Assembly (NCBI RefSeq): GCF_003259905.1
Contig: NZ_QLMG01000030.1
Coordinates: 1-52,129 of the forward strand
DNA length: 52,129 nucleotides
Source: Salipiger aestuarii
GTDB taxonomy: Bacteria; Pseudomonadota; Alphaproteobacteria; Rhodobacterales; Rhodobacteraceae
Reading direction: 5' to 3'
In this document: piece by piece, positions 26,210 through 35,625 of the stretch
How positions within the stretch are numbered: the first letter of the stretch is position 1
Layout of the letters: every line of letters starts with the position of its first letter
Notes under the pieces: generated by a model
The model's input: only the letters and a program-made list of their open reading frames with translations
The model's database searches: none
What the model was told of the DNA's origin: nothing
Position numbers and translations under genes: made by a program

Positions 26210-27142
26210 ATGGCCCCCAGACGCAAGGTCATCATCACCTGCGCCGTGACCGGCGCGATCCACACACCGTCGATGTCGGAATATCTGCCCGTCACCGCAT
26301 CGCAAATCGCCGAGGCCGCCATCGGCGCCGCCGAGGCCGGCGCGGCGGTGGTTCACCTGCACGCGCGCGACCCGCGGGACGGCCGCCCCGATCAAAGCCC
26401 CGAAGCCTTTGATCCCTTTCTCAAGGTCATCAAGCAGCGGTCCGATTGCGTGGTCAACATCACCACCGGCGGCGCCCCGACCATGACGATCCAGGACCGT
26501 TTGCGTCCCGCCGATACCTGGAAGCCGGAACTGGCGTCGCTCAACATGGGGTCGATGAACTTTGGCCTGTTCCCGATGCTGGCGCGCTTTGACGCGCAGC
26601 TCAGACATCAGTGGGAACGCGACTATCTTGGCAACAAGGGCATCCTGTTTCGCAACACCTTCGAGGACATCGAACATATCCTGACAACGCTGTCGGCGCA
26701 TGGCACGCGGTTCGAATTCGAATGCTACGACACGGCGCATCTGTACAACCTCAAGCATTTTCTGGACGCCGGGCTGGTGAAGGGGCCGCTGTTCATCCAG
26801 ACCGTGTTCGGCCTGATGGGCGGGATCGGCGCGCATTACGACGATGTCATGCACATGAAGCGCACCGCCGACCGGCTGTTCGGCGACCAGTACCGCTGGT
26901 CGGTGCTGGGGGCGGGCAAGAACCAGCTGCCGGTCGCGGCCATCTCGGCCGCGCTTGGCGGGCATGTGCGCGTCGGGCTCGAAGATTCGCTCTGGGCGGG
27001 TCCGGGGAAGCTGGCGCAGACCAACGCCGAACAGGTCGCCGCCGCGCGCCAGATCATCGAAGGCCTCGGGCTGGACATCGCCACCCCTGACGAGGCCCGC
27101 GAACTGCTGGACCTCAAGGGCGCCGACGTCGTCGGGTTCTGA
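26210..27142 (+). CDS. Beta-keto acid cleavage enzyme (BKACE, DUF849 family)
   Basis: A full-length 310-residue TIM-barrel enzyme of the BKACE (3-keto-5-aminohexanoate cleavage) family, which splits a beta-keto acid with acetyl-CoA into acetoacetate and an acyl-CoA, using a divalent metal. Visible motifs are KVIITCAVTGAIHTPSMS, VVHLHARDPRDGRPDQSPEA with the two metal-site His, NITTGG, LNMGSMNFG, ECYDTAHL, and the C-terminal GHVRVGLEDSLW. The start has AAAGGA upstream. It is intact although every neighbour of its presumed pathway is broken. The substrate is not known for most of this family. Confidence 0.9.
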   Translation: MAPRRKVIITCAVTGAIHTPSMSEYLPVTASQIAEAAIGAAEAGAAVVHLHARDPRDGRPDQSPEAFDPFLKVIKQRSDCVVNITTGGAPTMTIQDRLRPADTWKPELASLNMGSMNFGLFPMLARFDAQLRHQWERDYLGNKGILFRNTFEDIEHILTTLSAHGTRFEFECYDTAHLYNLKHFLDAGLVKGPLFIQTVFGLMGGIGAHYDDVMHMKRTADRLFGDQYRWSVLGAGKNQLPVAAISAALGGHVRVGLEDSLWAGPGKLAQTNAEQVAAARQIIEGLGLDIATPDEARELLDLKGADVVGF

Positions 27143-27204
27143 CCTCTGCCCCCCTGCCCCCTGCCTGGCGGCCAAGCGCGGACCGGGCCGGGCCGGGCGG
27201 CAAA

Positions 27205-27231
27205 ACGCGCGGCGGGTTCTTTGCCGCGCGT
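27205..27231. terminator. Bidirectional terminator-like hairpin
   Basis: ACGCGCGGC (27205-27213) pairs perfectly with GCCGCGCGT (27223-27231) around a 9-base loop. It lies between the convergent ends of the BKACE gene and tex. The long GC stem suits a terminator for both, although no clean T-run follows. Confidence 0.5.
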
Positions 27232-27247
27232 GGCCCGGCACCGCGTG

Positions 27248-29572
27248 TCAGGGTTTTTTCATCGCGTCCAGCAGCGCCGCCCCCAGAGCGCCGGTCCGGT
27301 TGCCGGACGCGCCATCGCCCTGGCCTTTCGCCCCGCGCCCCGGTTTGTCACGGACCTCAGCGCCCCTGCCCGGCCCGCGCGCGGCCTGCGAATCCCTGGC
27401 CGAGCTGCCGCCGTCCTTGCGCATCGACAGGCCGATACGCTTGCGCGGCACGTCCACCTCGGTCACGCGCACCTGAACCACATCGCCCGCCTTGACCACC
27501 TCATGCGGGTCCTTGACGAATCGGTCGGCCAGCTGGCTGACATGCACCAGCCCGTCCTGATGCACGCCGATATCCACGAAGGCGCCAAAGGCGGCGACAT
27601 TGGTCACCGTGCCTTCCAGCCGCATTCCAGGTCTGAGATCCCCGATGTCATCGACGCCTTCGGCAAAACTGGCGGTCCTGAAGCTGGGGCGCGGGTCACG
27701 CCCCGGCTTTTCCAGTTCGGACAGGATGTCGCGCACCGTCGGCAGGCCGAAACGGTCATCGACAAACCGTTCGGCATCAAGCCCTTGCAGCAGCTTCGGG
27801 TCCGATTGCACCGCGCGCAGGTCGCGCCCGCAAGCCTTGACGATGCGGCGCGCCAGGTCATAGGCCTCGGGGTGGACGGATGACGCATCCAGCGGTTCCT
27901 TGCCGTTGCGGATGCGCAGAAACCCGGCGCATTGTTCGAAGGCGCGCGGACCAAGGCGCGCGACCTTGAGCAAGTCGCGGCGCGCGGCGAACGCCCCGTT
28001 GGTGTCGCGGTGCAGCACGATCGCCTCGGCCAGCCCCGGCCCCAAGCCCGACACATGCGCCAGCAGCGGCGCCGACGCGGTGTTCAGATCCACGCCCACC
28101 GCGTTCACCGCATCCTCGACCACCGCTTCCAGCGATTTGGCAAGACGGTGCTGGTCGACATCGTGCTGGTATTGCCCGACGCCGATGCTTTTGGGGTCGA
28201 TCTTGACCAGCTCGGCCAGCGGGTCCTGAAGGCGGCGGGCGATGGACACCGCGCCGCGCAGGCTGACATCCAGATCCGGAAATTCCCGCGCCGCCAGTTC
28301 CGAGGCGGAATAGACCGAGGCCCCCGCTTCGGACACGATCACCTTGACCGGCTTTTTCACGGCTGCGGGCAGCATCGCCAGCGTATCCGCCACCAGCTTT
28401 TCCGTTTCACGCGATGCCGTGCCGTTGCCGATGGCGATCAGCTCGATTCCGTGACGGGTGACAAGGTCCAGGATCGCCGACCGCGCGCCCCGGATGTCGT
28501 TTTTCGGCTGGAACGGATAGATCGTTTCGGTCGCCACAACCTTGCCCGTGGCATCGACCACCGCCGCCTTGACCCCGGTGCGAATGCCCGGATCAAGCCC
28601 CAGCGTCGCACGCGCCCCCGCCGGAGCCGCCAGCAGCAGATCGCGCAGGTTGCGGGCAAAGACCTGAATCGCCTCGTCCTGTGCGCGGCTGCGCAGATCG
28701 GCCAGAAGGTCCAGCATCATTGATGACGACAGCTTGACCCGCCAGGTCCAGCCCGCCACGCCGCGCAGCCATGTGTCGCCGGCGCCACCGCCCGACAGGC
28801 CAAGCCGCGCCGCGATCATGTCGATGCAGACATCCGCGCCGCCCTCGGGATCGGGACCGATGTCGATCTGCACGACCTCTTCCTTCCAGGCGCGCATCAT
28901 CGCCAGCGCCCGATGCGACGGCACCTTGGCCCATTTTTCGGAATGGGCGAAATAGTCCGAAAACTTGGCGCCCGCCGCTTCCTTGCCGGGGACGACGCGC
29001 GCGGTCATCACCGCCTCACGCGCAAGATAGCCGCGCAGACCGCCCAGCAGCCCGGCATTTTCGGCCAGCTCTTCGGTCAGGATGTCGCGCGCGCCGTTCA
29101 GCGCCTCCTTGACCGTGGGCACCGCATCGGTGACGAATTTCCGCGCCAGGGCTTCGGGGTCGGCGCGCCGGTCCGCCAGGATCGCGTCGCGCAGCGGTTC
29201 CAGCCCGTTTTCGCGCGCGATCATCGCCTTGGTGCGGCGCTTGGGCTTGTAGGGCAGATAGATGTCTTCAAGCTGCGCCTTGGTTTCGGCCCGCGCGATG
29301 GATTGCGCCAGCGCATCCGTCAGCTTGTCCTGGCTTTCGATCGACTTCAGGATCGCATCGCGCCGCCCGTCCATCTCACGCAGATAGCCCAGCCGCTCGG
29401 ACAGATTGCGCAGCTGCGTGTCGTCCAGCCCGCCGGTGGCCTCTTTGCGGTAGCGCGCGACGAAGGGCACGGTCGAGCCCTCGTCCAGCAGCTTGACGGC
29501 GGCGGCGACCTGCGCCGCGCTGGCACCGATCTCGGTGCCGATGCGGCGGTTGATGCGGTTGGCGCGATCCAT
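27248..29572 (-). CDS. tex: Tex family RNA-binding transcription accessory protein
   Basis: A 774-residue protein of the Tex/YhgF family. Domains in order: N-terminal helical Tex domain (DEGSTVPFVARYRKEATGGL, IYLPYKPKRRTKA), YqgF RNase H-like domain (ATLGLDPGIRTGVKAAVVD), helix-hairpin-helix region (LGPGLAEAIVLHRDTNGAF), and a C-terminal S1 RNA-binding domain (GMRLEGTVTNVAAFGAFVDI then GVHQDGLVHVSQL). Length and order are normal. The chosen ATG (MDRANRINRRIG) has GGGAG upstream. It probably affects transcription and RNA handling. A housekeeping-type gene on a repABC replicon would fit a chromid, or an integrated replicon. Confidence 0.95.
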   Translation of the reverse strand: MDRANRINRRIGTEIGASAAQVAAAVKLLDEGSTVPFVARYRKEATGGLDDTQLRNLSERLGYLREMDGRRDAILKSIESQDKLTDALAQSIARAETKAQLEDIYLPYKPKRRTKAMIARENGLEPLRDAILADRRADPEALARKFVTDAVPTVKEALNGARDILTEELAENAGLLGGLRGYLAREAVMTARVVPGKEAAGAKFSDYFAHSEKWAKVPSHRALAMMRAWKEEVVQIDIGPDPEGGADVCIDMIAARLGLSGGGAGDTWLRGVAGWTWRVKLSSSMMLDLLADLRSRAQDEAIQVFARNLRDLLLAAPAGARATLGLDPGIRTGVKAAVVDATGKVVATETIYPFQPKNDIRGARSAILDLVTRHGIELIAIGNGTASRETEKLVADTLAMLPAAVKKPVKVIVSEAGASVYSASELAAREFPDLDVSLRGAVSIARRLQDPLAELVKIDPKSIGVGQYQHDVDQHRLAKSLEAVVEDAVNAVGVDLNTASAPLLAHVSGLGPGLAEAIVLHRDTNGAFAARRDLLKVARLGPRAFEQCAGFLRIRNGKEPLDASSVHPEAYDLARRIVKACGRDLRAVQSDPKLLQGLDAERFVDDRFGLPTVRDILSELEKPGRDPRPSFRTASFAEGVDDIGDLRPGMRLEGTVTNVAAFGAFVDIGVHQDGLVHVSQLADRFVKDPHEVVKAGDVVQVRVTEVDVPRKRIGLSMRKDGGSSARDSQAARGPGRGAEVRDKPGRGAKGQGDGASGNRTGALGAALLDAMKKP

Positions 29573-29696
29573 GCTATGCTCCCTGTTGGCGGCCCGGACG
29601 CCCTTAGTAGCGGCCAGCGTCCCGGCGCGAAAGAGCCTGCCGCCCGCTTCATCTTGCCACATAAACTCTCGCCGGAGGCATGCACCATCGGGCGGG

Positions 29697-30104
29697 TCAG
29701 GCGGACGGGTCGACCATCCGCACCCCGGCGGGTTCGAAATCCCTGACGTTGCAGGTGACCATCACCGCATCTCGCGTAAGCGCCTGCGCCGCGATCATCA
29801 GATCCGCGCCGGGATGTCCGATGCGCGCCGACAGCGCCCCCCAGCGCCACGCGTCTTCGGCGGTAAAGTCGATCAGACGGTCGGCGAACAGGCGCACGGT
29901 CGTTTCCAGCCACTGGCGCAGATCGCGGGCGAATCCTGGATTGTGCCGGTCCTGCAACGCGATGCCGCGTTCGATTTCCCCCAATGTGATGACGCTAAGA
30001 TACAGCGTCGCCTCGTCCTGCGCGCGCAACCATGCCGCGATCTGCGGGGCCCGGTCAGCGCGCCGGGCCAGCGACAGGATGGTGGTGTCCAGAATGCGAA
30101 TCAA
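29697..30104 (-). CDS. PIN-domain toxin (VapC-like ribonuclease)
   Basis: A 135-residue PIN-domain protein, the toxin of a type II toxin-antitoxin pair. The acidic residues of the metal site are visible: D6 in ILDTTILS, E43 in LGEIERGI, D101 in GADLMIAAQA, and D122 in NVRDFEP. The usual Asn after the first Asp (LDTN) is Thr here, a mild change. The start overlaps the antitoxin stop (ATGA). It probably cleaves tRNA or other RNA when freed from its partner. Such pairs stabilise plasmids, which suits this replicon. Confidence 0.9.
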   Translation of the reverse strand: MIRILDTTILSLARRADRAPQIAAWLRAQDEATLYLSVITLGEIERGIALQDRHNPGFARDLRQWLETTVRLFADRLIDFTAEDAWRWGALSARIGHPGADLMIAAQALTRDAVMVTCNVRDFEPAGVRMVDPSA

Positions 30105-30319
30105 AACGCCACGTCGCGCGGCAGGACCTCGGCACGCGGCAGATCATCGGAGGGAAAGGCCAGCAAATGGTCCTGAAAGCTGCCCCGCCGGGACCGGGCC
30201 GCCTGAACCAGCCGGTGGTATTCTTCGACGGACAGCACCACAACGGCGGGCTTGCCCCGACGGGTGACCTGTTGCGGGTGACCTGACAGTGCCGCTTCGT
30301 TCAAGGCCGGCACGATCAT
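30101..30319 (-). CDS. Phd/YefM-type antitoxin, short N-terminus
   Basis: A 72-residue antitoxin. The conserved core GHPQQVTRRGKPAVVVLS and VEEYHRLVQA is typical Phd/YefM, and the C-terminal FQDHLLAFPSDDLPRAEVL is the toxin-binding tail. The N-terminal DNA-binding strand normally reads like WQIQDAK or similar, with about 10-15 more residues before GHPQQV; here only MIVPALNEAALS precedes it. The first part may have been lost at the junction with the decayed cluster next door. Toxin binding should survive, but autoregulation may be impaired. Confidence 0.82.
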   Translation of the reverse strand: MIVPALNEAALSGHPQQVTRRGKPAVVVLSVEEYHRLVQAARSRRGSFQDHLLAFPSDDLPRAEVLPRDVAF

Positions 30320-30461
30320 GATCTGGCCCCATCAAGCCCCCATCCGCCACCGGCGCCGCGGCCTCGTACCCTCGTGGGACTTGCGATCTTCGACGTTGAG
30401 CTGGAGCTGTCGATCGGGGTCGCATGGGTGCTGCGCACATGGCTTTATATCGAGCTCTGAG

Positions 30462-31261
30462 ATGACAGACGCTTTCCTGACACTTCTTCACTGGCAGAAC
30501 CTGGCCTATCTGCTGATCGCACTGACGCGGCCGTTACCCTTTCACATGGACCCGATTTCGGCGATGACGCTGCTGATCGGAGAATATCTCGGGCCGGCTG
30601 GTGACGGCGATCCTGTTGCGCATGCCCAACTCGGTCGTCACCACCTTCGACGGCTGTCCGATGGCGCGGAAGGGCCAAGCCGAGCGGGCGCTGGCAGTGG
30701 GCATCGGCATGTCGGCATGTCGGCATCCTGCGGGGGATCGGCAGTAATATCGCGGCCATCATCTCGTATTCCACGACACGGCAGATGTTCAAGCGGCCCG
30801 AGCGTCTCGGCACCGGCGAAGGGGCTGGCATCATCGCCGCATATCTGGCGGCCAACCTTGTCATGGCGGTCCTGATCTGGGTGTCGGCCAGGAGGATCGC
30901 GCCGCGGATCCGCATCCCCCGGTCCTATTTGCTCAGCGCGATCCTCGTCTTCTGCGTCGCCGGTTCCCATGCGATCAACACCTCGTTTATCGACGTCCGG
31001 ACGATGCTGGGCTTCGGCGTCGTGGGGCTGGCGCGCGAGTCGGCACGGGTGCCTCTGGGTCCCTTCGTCATCGGAGTCGGGCTCACCCCAATTGCCGAAG
31101 TGCAATTGCGCGCGGCCATGATGATGTCGGGGGACGACCCGAGCGCCATCCTGACGCGGCCCTTCGCGATGGGCTTTCTGACCCTCGCACTGTTGACGCT
31201 GGCATGGCCCGGCCTTGCCGCCCGACGCGCCCGGCGCAACATCGCAAACCAAACAGAGTGA
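30462..31261 (+). pseudogene. Tripartite tricarboxylate transporter large permease (TctA), heavily deleted
   Basis: It starts MTDAFLTLLHWQNLAYLLIA as TctA proteins do, then loses most of the transporter. DGCPMARKGQAERALAVGIG (the TctA 'DG.PMA.KG.A..AL' region) remains in another frame, followed after more loss by IGSNIAAIISYSTTRQMFKR, LGTGEGAGIIA and an intact C-terminus (SYLLSAILVFCVAGSHAINT, PLGPFVIGVGL, LRAAMMMSGDD). A normal TctA is about 500 residues; roughly half is left in at least three frames. A short frame just before (ending TWLYIEL) may be the tail of a TctB gene. Confidence 0.75.
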
Positions 31262-31266
31262 CACCC

Positions 31267-31585
31267 ATGACCACCGCATCGACCCCGCCAAGACAGCTCC
31301 CGCGCCGCCGCTATCTGGCCCAGATCGACAGCGGCCAGGACCCGCCCGGCACCCACCCCATCCGAACGCGCGCAGGCCGCCCAGGTTGGCGTCAGCCGCA
31401 CGGTTCAGCGCGGCGAGGCGCTTCTGGCCCCGGAGATTCGCGGCTATGTCGAAATCCGCATTGGCGCGGGCGTGTTCGTGCTGCCCGCCAGCGTCCGGTC
31501 CCGCACCGCGATGCAAGCGCATATGGACGAAGTGAGCGAGCGCTTCCTTGCGCTGGTCGTTGAGGCCGAGGACCGCGATGACTGA
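31267..31585 (+). pseudogene. GntR-family regulator, second decayed copy
   Basis: The start MTTASTPPRQLPRRRYLAQI and DSGQDPPGTH matches the beginning of a FadR-type GntR domain. A frame change leads to AQAAQVGVSRTVQRGEALLA, EIRGYVEIRIGAGVFVLPAS and RSRTAMQAHMDEV, the rest of the DNA-binding wing. The large effector domain is deleted, and only a short tail (SERFLALVVEAEDRDD) is left before the stop. The stop overlaps the start of the sulfatase remnant, so the original gene junction survives. Confidence 0.7.
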
Positions 31586-32320
31586 CGGGCCTCCCGACAT
31601 TGTCCTGATCATCGCCGACCAGCAGCGCCACGACACGATCCGTGCGCCTGGCGCATCCCATATGGATACGCCCAACCTGGACCGGCTGGCCCGGCACGGG
31701 GTCGCCTTCGAGCAATGCCATGTGCCCTCGCGCGCCCCCCCTGTTCTCTGGCTATTATCCCCATACCAACGGCGTGCTGGCCAATGGCGCGCCCTGGAGC
31801 CGGACCTGGGTTCCGTCTTTGGCGGATGCCGGGTATCACGGCGTCAATATTGGCAAGATGCACGCCATCCCCTCTGACGCGAAGGCAGGCCTTCACGAGC
31901 GCTTCGTGGTCGAGAACAAGGACCGCTTCGCGGAGGGACGCTGGCTCACCGACGACTGGGACAAGGCCATTCTGAACGCGGGCCACGAAAAGCCCGGTCG
32001 TCTGGGTTACCGCGCAGGCGAGGATTACCGGCACACCCTTGGTGCTTTCGAATGGGAGATTGAAGACCGGTTGCATTCCGACAGCTTCGCCGGGCGCCTG
32101 ACCGAATGATGGCTGGATCACAAGCCCAGGGACAGGCCGCTGTTCCCGTCGGTCGGATTTCCGCGCCCGCACCCGCCCTATGATCCGACGCCCGAATATG
32201 CGGGCAAATACATCGGCCGCAATGTGCCCATGCCCAGGGTTACCCGCAACGAGCTGGACCGTCTTGCAGGCGCCGCCGGTTTCGCGCCGCGACCCTTTTG
32301 CGGGCCGTGCGGATGTGCCT
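31578..32320 (+). pseudogene. Sulfatase-family hydrolase lacking its catalytic motif
   Basis: It begins MTDGPPDIVLIIADQQRHDT with the metal-binding Asp and continues MDTPNLDRLARHGVAFEQCH. Then the CxPSR segment, where the formylglycine residue is made, is reduced to CHVPSRAPP with a frameshift. LFSGYYPHTNGVLANGAPWS, LADAGYHGVNIGKMHAIP and WLTDDWDKAILNAGHEKPGR follow in the second frame. A TGA at about 32107 interrupts it before WLDHKPRDRPLF and PRPHPPYDPTPEYAGKYI. The last quarter is missing. It was probably a choline-sulfatase or phosphonate-monoester-hydrolase type enzyme. Confidence 0.75.
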
Positions 32321-32482
32321 GCGGCATCGGCTTTCCTGTCGGACCGCCGCAGCCCTTCAAGAATTCGTCCGGCAGTTTCCTGGAAATCGTCATCGCCCTT
32401 GCGCCGCCAAGGACGCATGGTCCAAAGCGCGGTTTCTCAAGAGACCGACCAGTCGCTTGCCGCGCGCCCGGCGTCTGCACGA

Positions 32483-35044
32483 TCAGGGCGCGGGGGCGGT
32501 GCGCCCCAGCACCTGTGCCACCGCGCGCAGCAGATCGCCCTTGGGCACCGGCTTCATCAGGCGGATGTCTTCGGGGCGCAGGCCGTTGCCATGCACCGTC
32601 GCCTCGCTGGCATAGCCCGACATGAAGATCATCGGCAGATCGGGGTTGAGCGCGCGCAGCGCCCGCGCCAGCCCGGTGCCTTGCAGGGTACCGGGCATCA
32701 CGATGTCGGTGATGACCACATCGAACACCGGGTTGGCGGCATAGACCGCCATCGCCTCGTCGCCACTGGCCGCGGCGGTCACATCAAAGCCCGCCGCCCG
32801 CAGCGTGGCGACAAGCACCTTGCGCACGGCGGTTTCGTCTTCGGCCAGCAACAGACGCAGGCCGCCGGCGTCGAACCGGGCGCTGGCCGCCCGCCGGGAA
32901 TTCAGCGACACCATGCTGCCGTCGGCGTTGGTCGCCGGGAAATACAGCTTGAAGGTCGTGCCCTGCCCCGGTTCGGTATAGACCTGCACCGTGCCGCCGG
33001 ACTGCTTGACAAAGCCCTGAACCATGGACAGGCCGATGCCCGACCCCTGCCCCGGCCCTTTGGTGGTGTAGAAGGGTTCAAAGATCTTGTGCAGGCTGTG
33101 TTCGGGAATGCCGGTCCCCGTGTCGCTGATCGCCAGCATCACATACCGGCCCGGCAGCAATTCCTGATCGCGGCTGTCGACATAAGCGTCGTCGATGCGC
33201 AGATTGGCGGTTTCGATGGTCAGCTTGCCGTGCCCGGCCATGGCATCGCGTGCATTCAGCAGCAGGTTCAGAATGGCGCTTTCCAACGACGCCGCATCCA
33301 GCCGCACCTGCCACAGCCCCGCCAGAAGCGAGGTTTCCATATCGACGGTTTCGGGCAGCGCCCGGTACATCCAGTTGCGCGCGTGGCGGATCACTTCGTT
33401 GAGGTCCAGCGGCTCGGGGTCCAGCCGGGCCCGGCGGGCAAAGGCCAGCATCGAGCGGGTCAGATCGGCGCCGCGCCGCGTCGCCTCCAGCCCGGCCTCG
33501 ATCATGCGCCGTTGATCGGGGCCGTGAATGTCATCCTTGAGCAGTTCCAGATTGCCCATGATGACTGCCAGCAGGTTGTTGAAATCATGCGCGATGCCGC
33601 CCGTGAGCTGGCCGATGCTTTCCATGCGCTGCGCGCGGTTGGCCAGCTCGGTCTGACGTTGCGCTTCGTCCAGCGCCGCGACTTCGCCTGTCGCATCCAC
33701 CACGACGCCATCGACGCGGCACAGATCGTCACCGATGGGGGCGGCCGAGCCGTGGAAATCGATCCAGCGTCCGCGCACTTGCGACCGGCGGTGGATCGCC
33801 GTCCCGCGGTGGGCGGCGTCCATGAACACCCGCCCGCCCATCGCCAGTTCCTCGGGCGTCTTGCCGGTGGTCAGGATCGCCGCGTCGTCATAGGCCTGCT
33901 GCGGTTCCACCCCCCAGTATTCGCGCGACTTTCCGCCAAGGTACAGGTGCTTTTCGGCGCCATTCGACGACCAGATGCCCTGATAGATCATGCCCGGCAC
34001 GTTGTCGGCCGCCGCCTCCAGCCGCCCCAGCGCCTCGGCGCGCGAGGCCGCCATCTGCCGCAGATCCGTGACATCCGACAGCACCGATGTCAGTTCAAGC
34101 TTGCCGCTTTGCGGATCGCGCGCGCAGCCCCAGTTCAGCAGGATGTGCCGGGTTTCGCCATCGCTGGGCCGGATGATCCGGAATTCCAGCAACAGATGCT
34201 GCGTTTCTGCGGCGGTCTGGTTTTCCAGGTCCGTCCTGACCCGGTCGAGATCGTCGGGGTGAAACGTCGCCCACAGGTCGTTGACCGACATCAGGCCGGG
34301 GGCGCGGTCCGTAAGGCCGTAGATCTCCAGCGCCCCGGCATCCACGAAGATGTCGTCGCTTCCCGCGATGCGCGAGGTCACCCCGACCCCCGCGCTTTTC
34401 AGCACCAGTTCCAGCCGCGACGTCAGGCGGGCCTTTTCGTCGGCCTGGATCGCAAAGCGATGTGCCAGGGCGACGACCTGCCAGGTCACCAGAATGGACA
34501 GGATGCCCAGGCCACACACGAAGGCGACGTTGAACAGGATGGTTTCCAGCGACGGCCCGTTGGAGCCGAACAACCCCAGCGCGAGGACCGGCAGCGCCTG
34601 CAACACCACGAACCCCGCCAAAAGCAGCCAGACCGCCCGCATCGGCACCCGCGGCCAGTCGCGCGGCGCAACAAGCTTGCGCACGCCCAGGCCCACCGCC
34701 ACGAACCCGACATGCGCGAACAGCCCCGCCAGCAGGGACGGCATCGGGACGTCAAGCGACAGCAGGTAAAGCGCGCTCAGGCAGGCCGCGATCAGCCCGC
34801 CGACCGGCCCGCCAAGATAGCCCGCGAACACCAGCGGCCCCGGCTTGGCGGAAATCGAAATCGCCAGCGCCTCGATGGAAAAGGCGCTGAACCCCAGGAA
34901 AATCACCAGCACCCCGGCGACAAGCCCGAACAGCGCCTGGCGCCGATACACACGCCGCCGCACCCCCGGCGTGGCGAAGATCAGGTAGAAAAACCCGCCC
35001 GCCAGCGTCAGCGCGGTCAGGCTCTGGAGCGTGGAGACGATCAT
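32483..35044 (-). CDS. Hybrid sensor histidine kinase (5TM sensor, PAS, HisKA, HATPase, receiver)
   Basis: An 853-residue membrane kinase. Five or six hydrophobic segments at about 1-195 resemble the 5TMR-LYT sensor region (LVFAGYLGGPVGGLIAACLS). PAS-like domains lie at about 210-330 and 340-455. The phosphorylated His is H486 (GGIAHDFNNLL), followed by the ATPase domain (LNLLLNARDAM, SDTGTGIP, GSGIGLSMVQGF) and a C-terminal receiver domain with Asp780 (VITDIVMPG). The ATG overlaps the stop of the upstream receiver gene (ATGA). It probably relays phosphate internally and to the partner receiver. The signal is unknown. Confidence 0.93.
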   Translation of the reverse strand: MIVSTLQSLTALTLAGGFFYLIFATPGVRRRVYRRQALFGLVAGVLVIFLGFSAFSIEALAISISAKPGPLVFAGYLGGPVGGLIAACLSALYLLSLDVPMPSLLAGLFAHVGFVAVGLGVRKLVAPRDWPRVPMRAVWLLLAGFVVLQALPVLALGLFGSNGPSLETILFNVAFVCGLGILSILVTWQVVALAHRFAIQADEKARLTSRLELVLKSAGVGVTSRIAGSDDIFVDAGALEIYGLTDRAPGLMSVNDLWATFHPDDLDRVRTDLENQTAAETQHLLLEFRIIRPSDGETRHILLNWGCARDPQSGKLELTSVLSDVTDLRQMAASRAEALGRLEAAADNVPGMIYQGIWSSNGAEKHLYLGGKSREYWGVEPQQAYDDAAILTTGKTPEELAMGGRVFMDAAHRGTAIHRRSQVRGRWIDFHGSAAPIGDDLCRVDGVVVDATGEVAALDEAQRQTELANRAQRMESIGQLTGGIAHDFNNLLAVIMGNLELLKDDIHGPDQRRMIEAGLEATRRGADLTRSMLAFARRARLDPEPLDLNEVIRHARNWMYRALPETVDMETSLLAGLWQVRLDAASLESAILNLLLNARDAMAGHGKLTIETANLRIDDAYVDSRDQELLPGRYVMLAISDTGTGIPEHSLHKIFEPFYTTKGPGQGSGIGLSMVQGFVKQSGGTVQVYTEPGQGTTFKLYFPATNADGSMVSLNSRRAASARFDAGGLRLLLAEDETAVRKVLVATLRAAGFDVTAAASGDEAMAVYAANPVFDVVITDIVMPGTLQGTGLARALRALNPDLPMIFMSGYASEATVHGNGLRPEDIRLMKPVPKGDLLRAVAQVLGRTAPAP

Positions 35045-35454
35045 GGGCGCTTGCCCGCGCAGGGGGCCAGACGGGAAAGATGTTCGGCCTCCTGTTCCAG
35101 GATGCACAGGATTTCCGCGCGCGTCACCGGTTTGAAGATGTTGCGCCCGACACTCATGTCGCGCGCCGAGGCGATCAGCTTGGCGGCCATCAGCGGCCCG
35201 CTGTCGCCACCGGACATGAACCGCACCCGCAGGGGCCGGTCCTGCGCGCAGATCCGCTCAATCGCCTCGATGCCGTCCAGGACCGGCATCATGATGTCGA
35301 TCAAAAGCAATCCCGGTTCGGTTCCCGACATCACCACATCCATCAGTTCCGCGCCGTTCCCGCAGATCTCGACCGTCCAGCCCGCCCTCAGGCAGAAAGT
35401 CGCCAGCAGCGCGCGAAACTCCTTGTTGTCGTCGGCAATGATCACATGCGGCAT
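35041..35454 (-). CDS. Single-domain response regulator (receiver only)
   Basis: A 137-residue stand-alone receiver. The acidic pair is in VIIADDNKEF, the phosphoacceptor Asp in LLLIDIMMPVLDG, the Thr/Ser region in RFMSGGDSG, and the conserved Lys in NIFKPVTRAE. There is no output domain. The start MPHVIIADD was chosen; a TTG 17 codons earlier is possible. It is translationally coupled to the hybrid kinase downstream and probably works as a phosphate partner or sink. Confidence 0.88.
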   Translation of the reverse strand: MPHVIIADDNKEFRALLATFCLRAGWTVEICGNGAELMDVVMSGTEPGLLLIDIMMPVLDGIEAIERICAQDRPLRVRFMSGGDSGPLMAAKLIASARDMSVGRNIFKPVTRAEILCILEQEAEHLSRLAPCAGKRP

Positions 35455-35625
35455 GACGTGTAACAACAACGCCCTTATCAAACAGATACGGTCGCAGCGT
35501 ATCAACTTGCGGCAGTAAGTACAGCCATGCGTGGGGCCGGCTGCTGTTTCGACCCGGATCCGGAAACGACGGCGCCGGCGGGTGGTCCGCGGTCAGGGCG
35601 CCCGCAGCCAGGACGCCCCGCATCG

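Noticed and set aside
32180-35518. A 1112-codon open frame on the plus strand
   Set aside because: It is the antisense shadow of the hybrid histidine kinase, whose motifs are unmistakable. The plus frame has no recognisable domain and is open only because of high GC.
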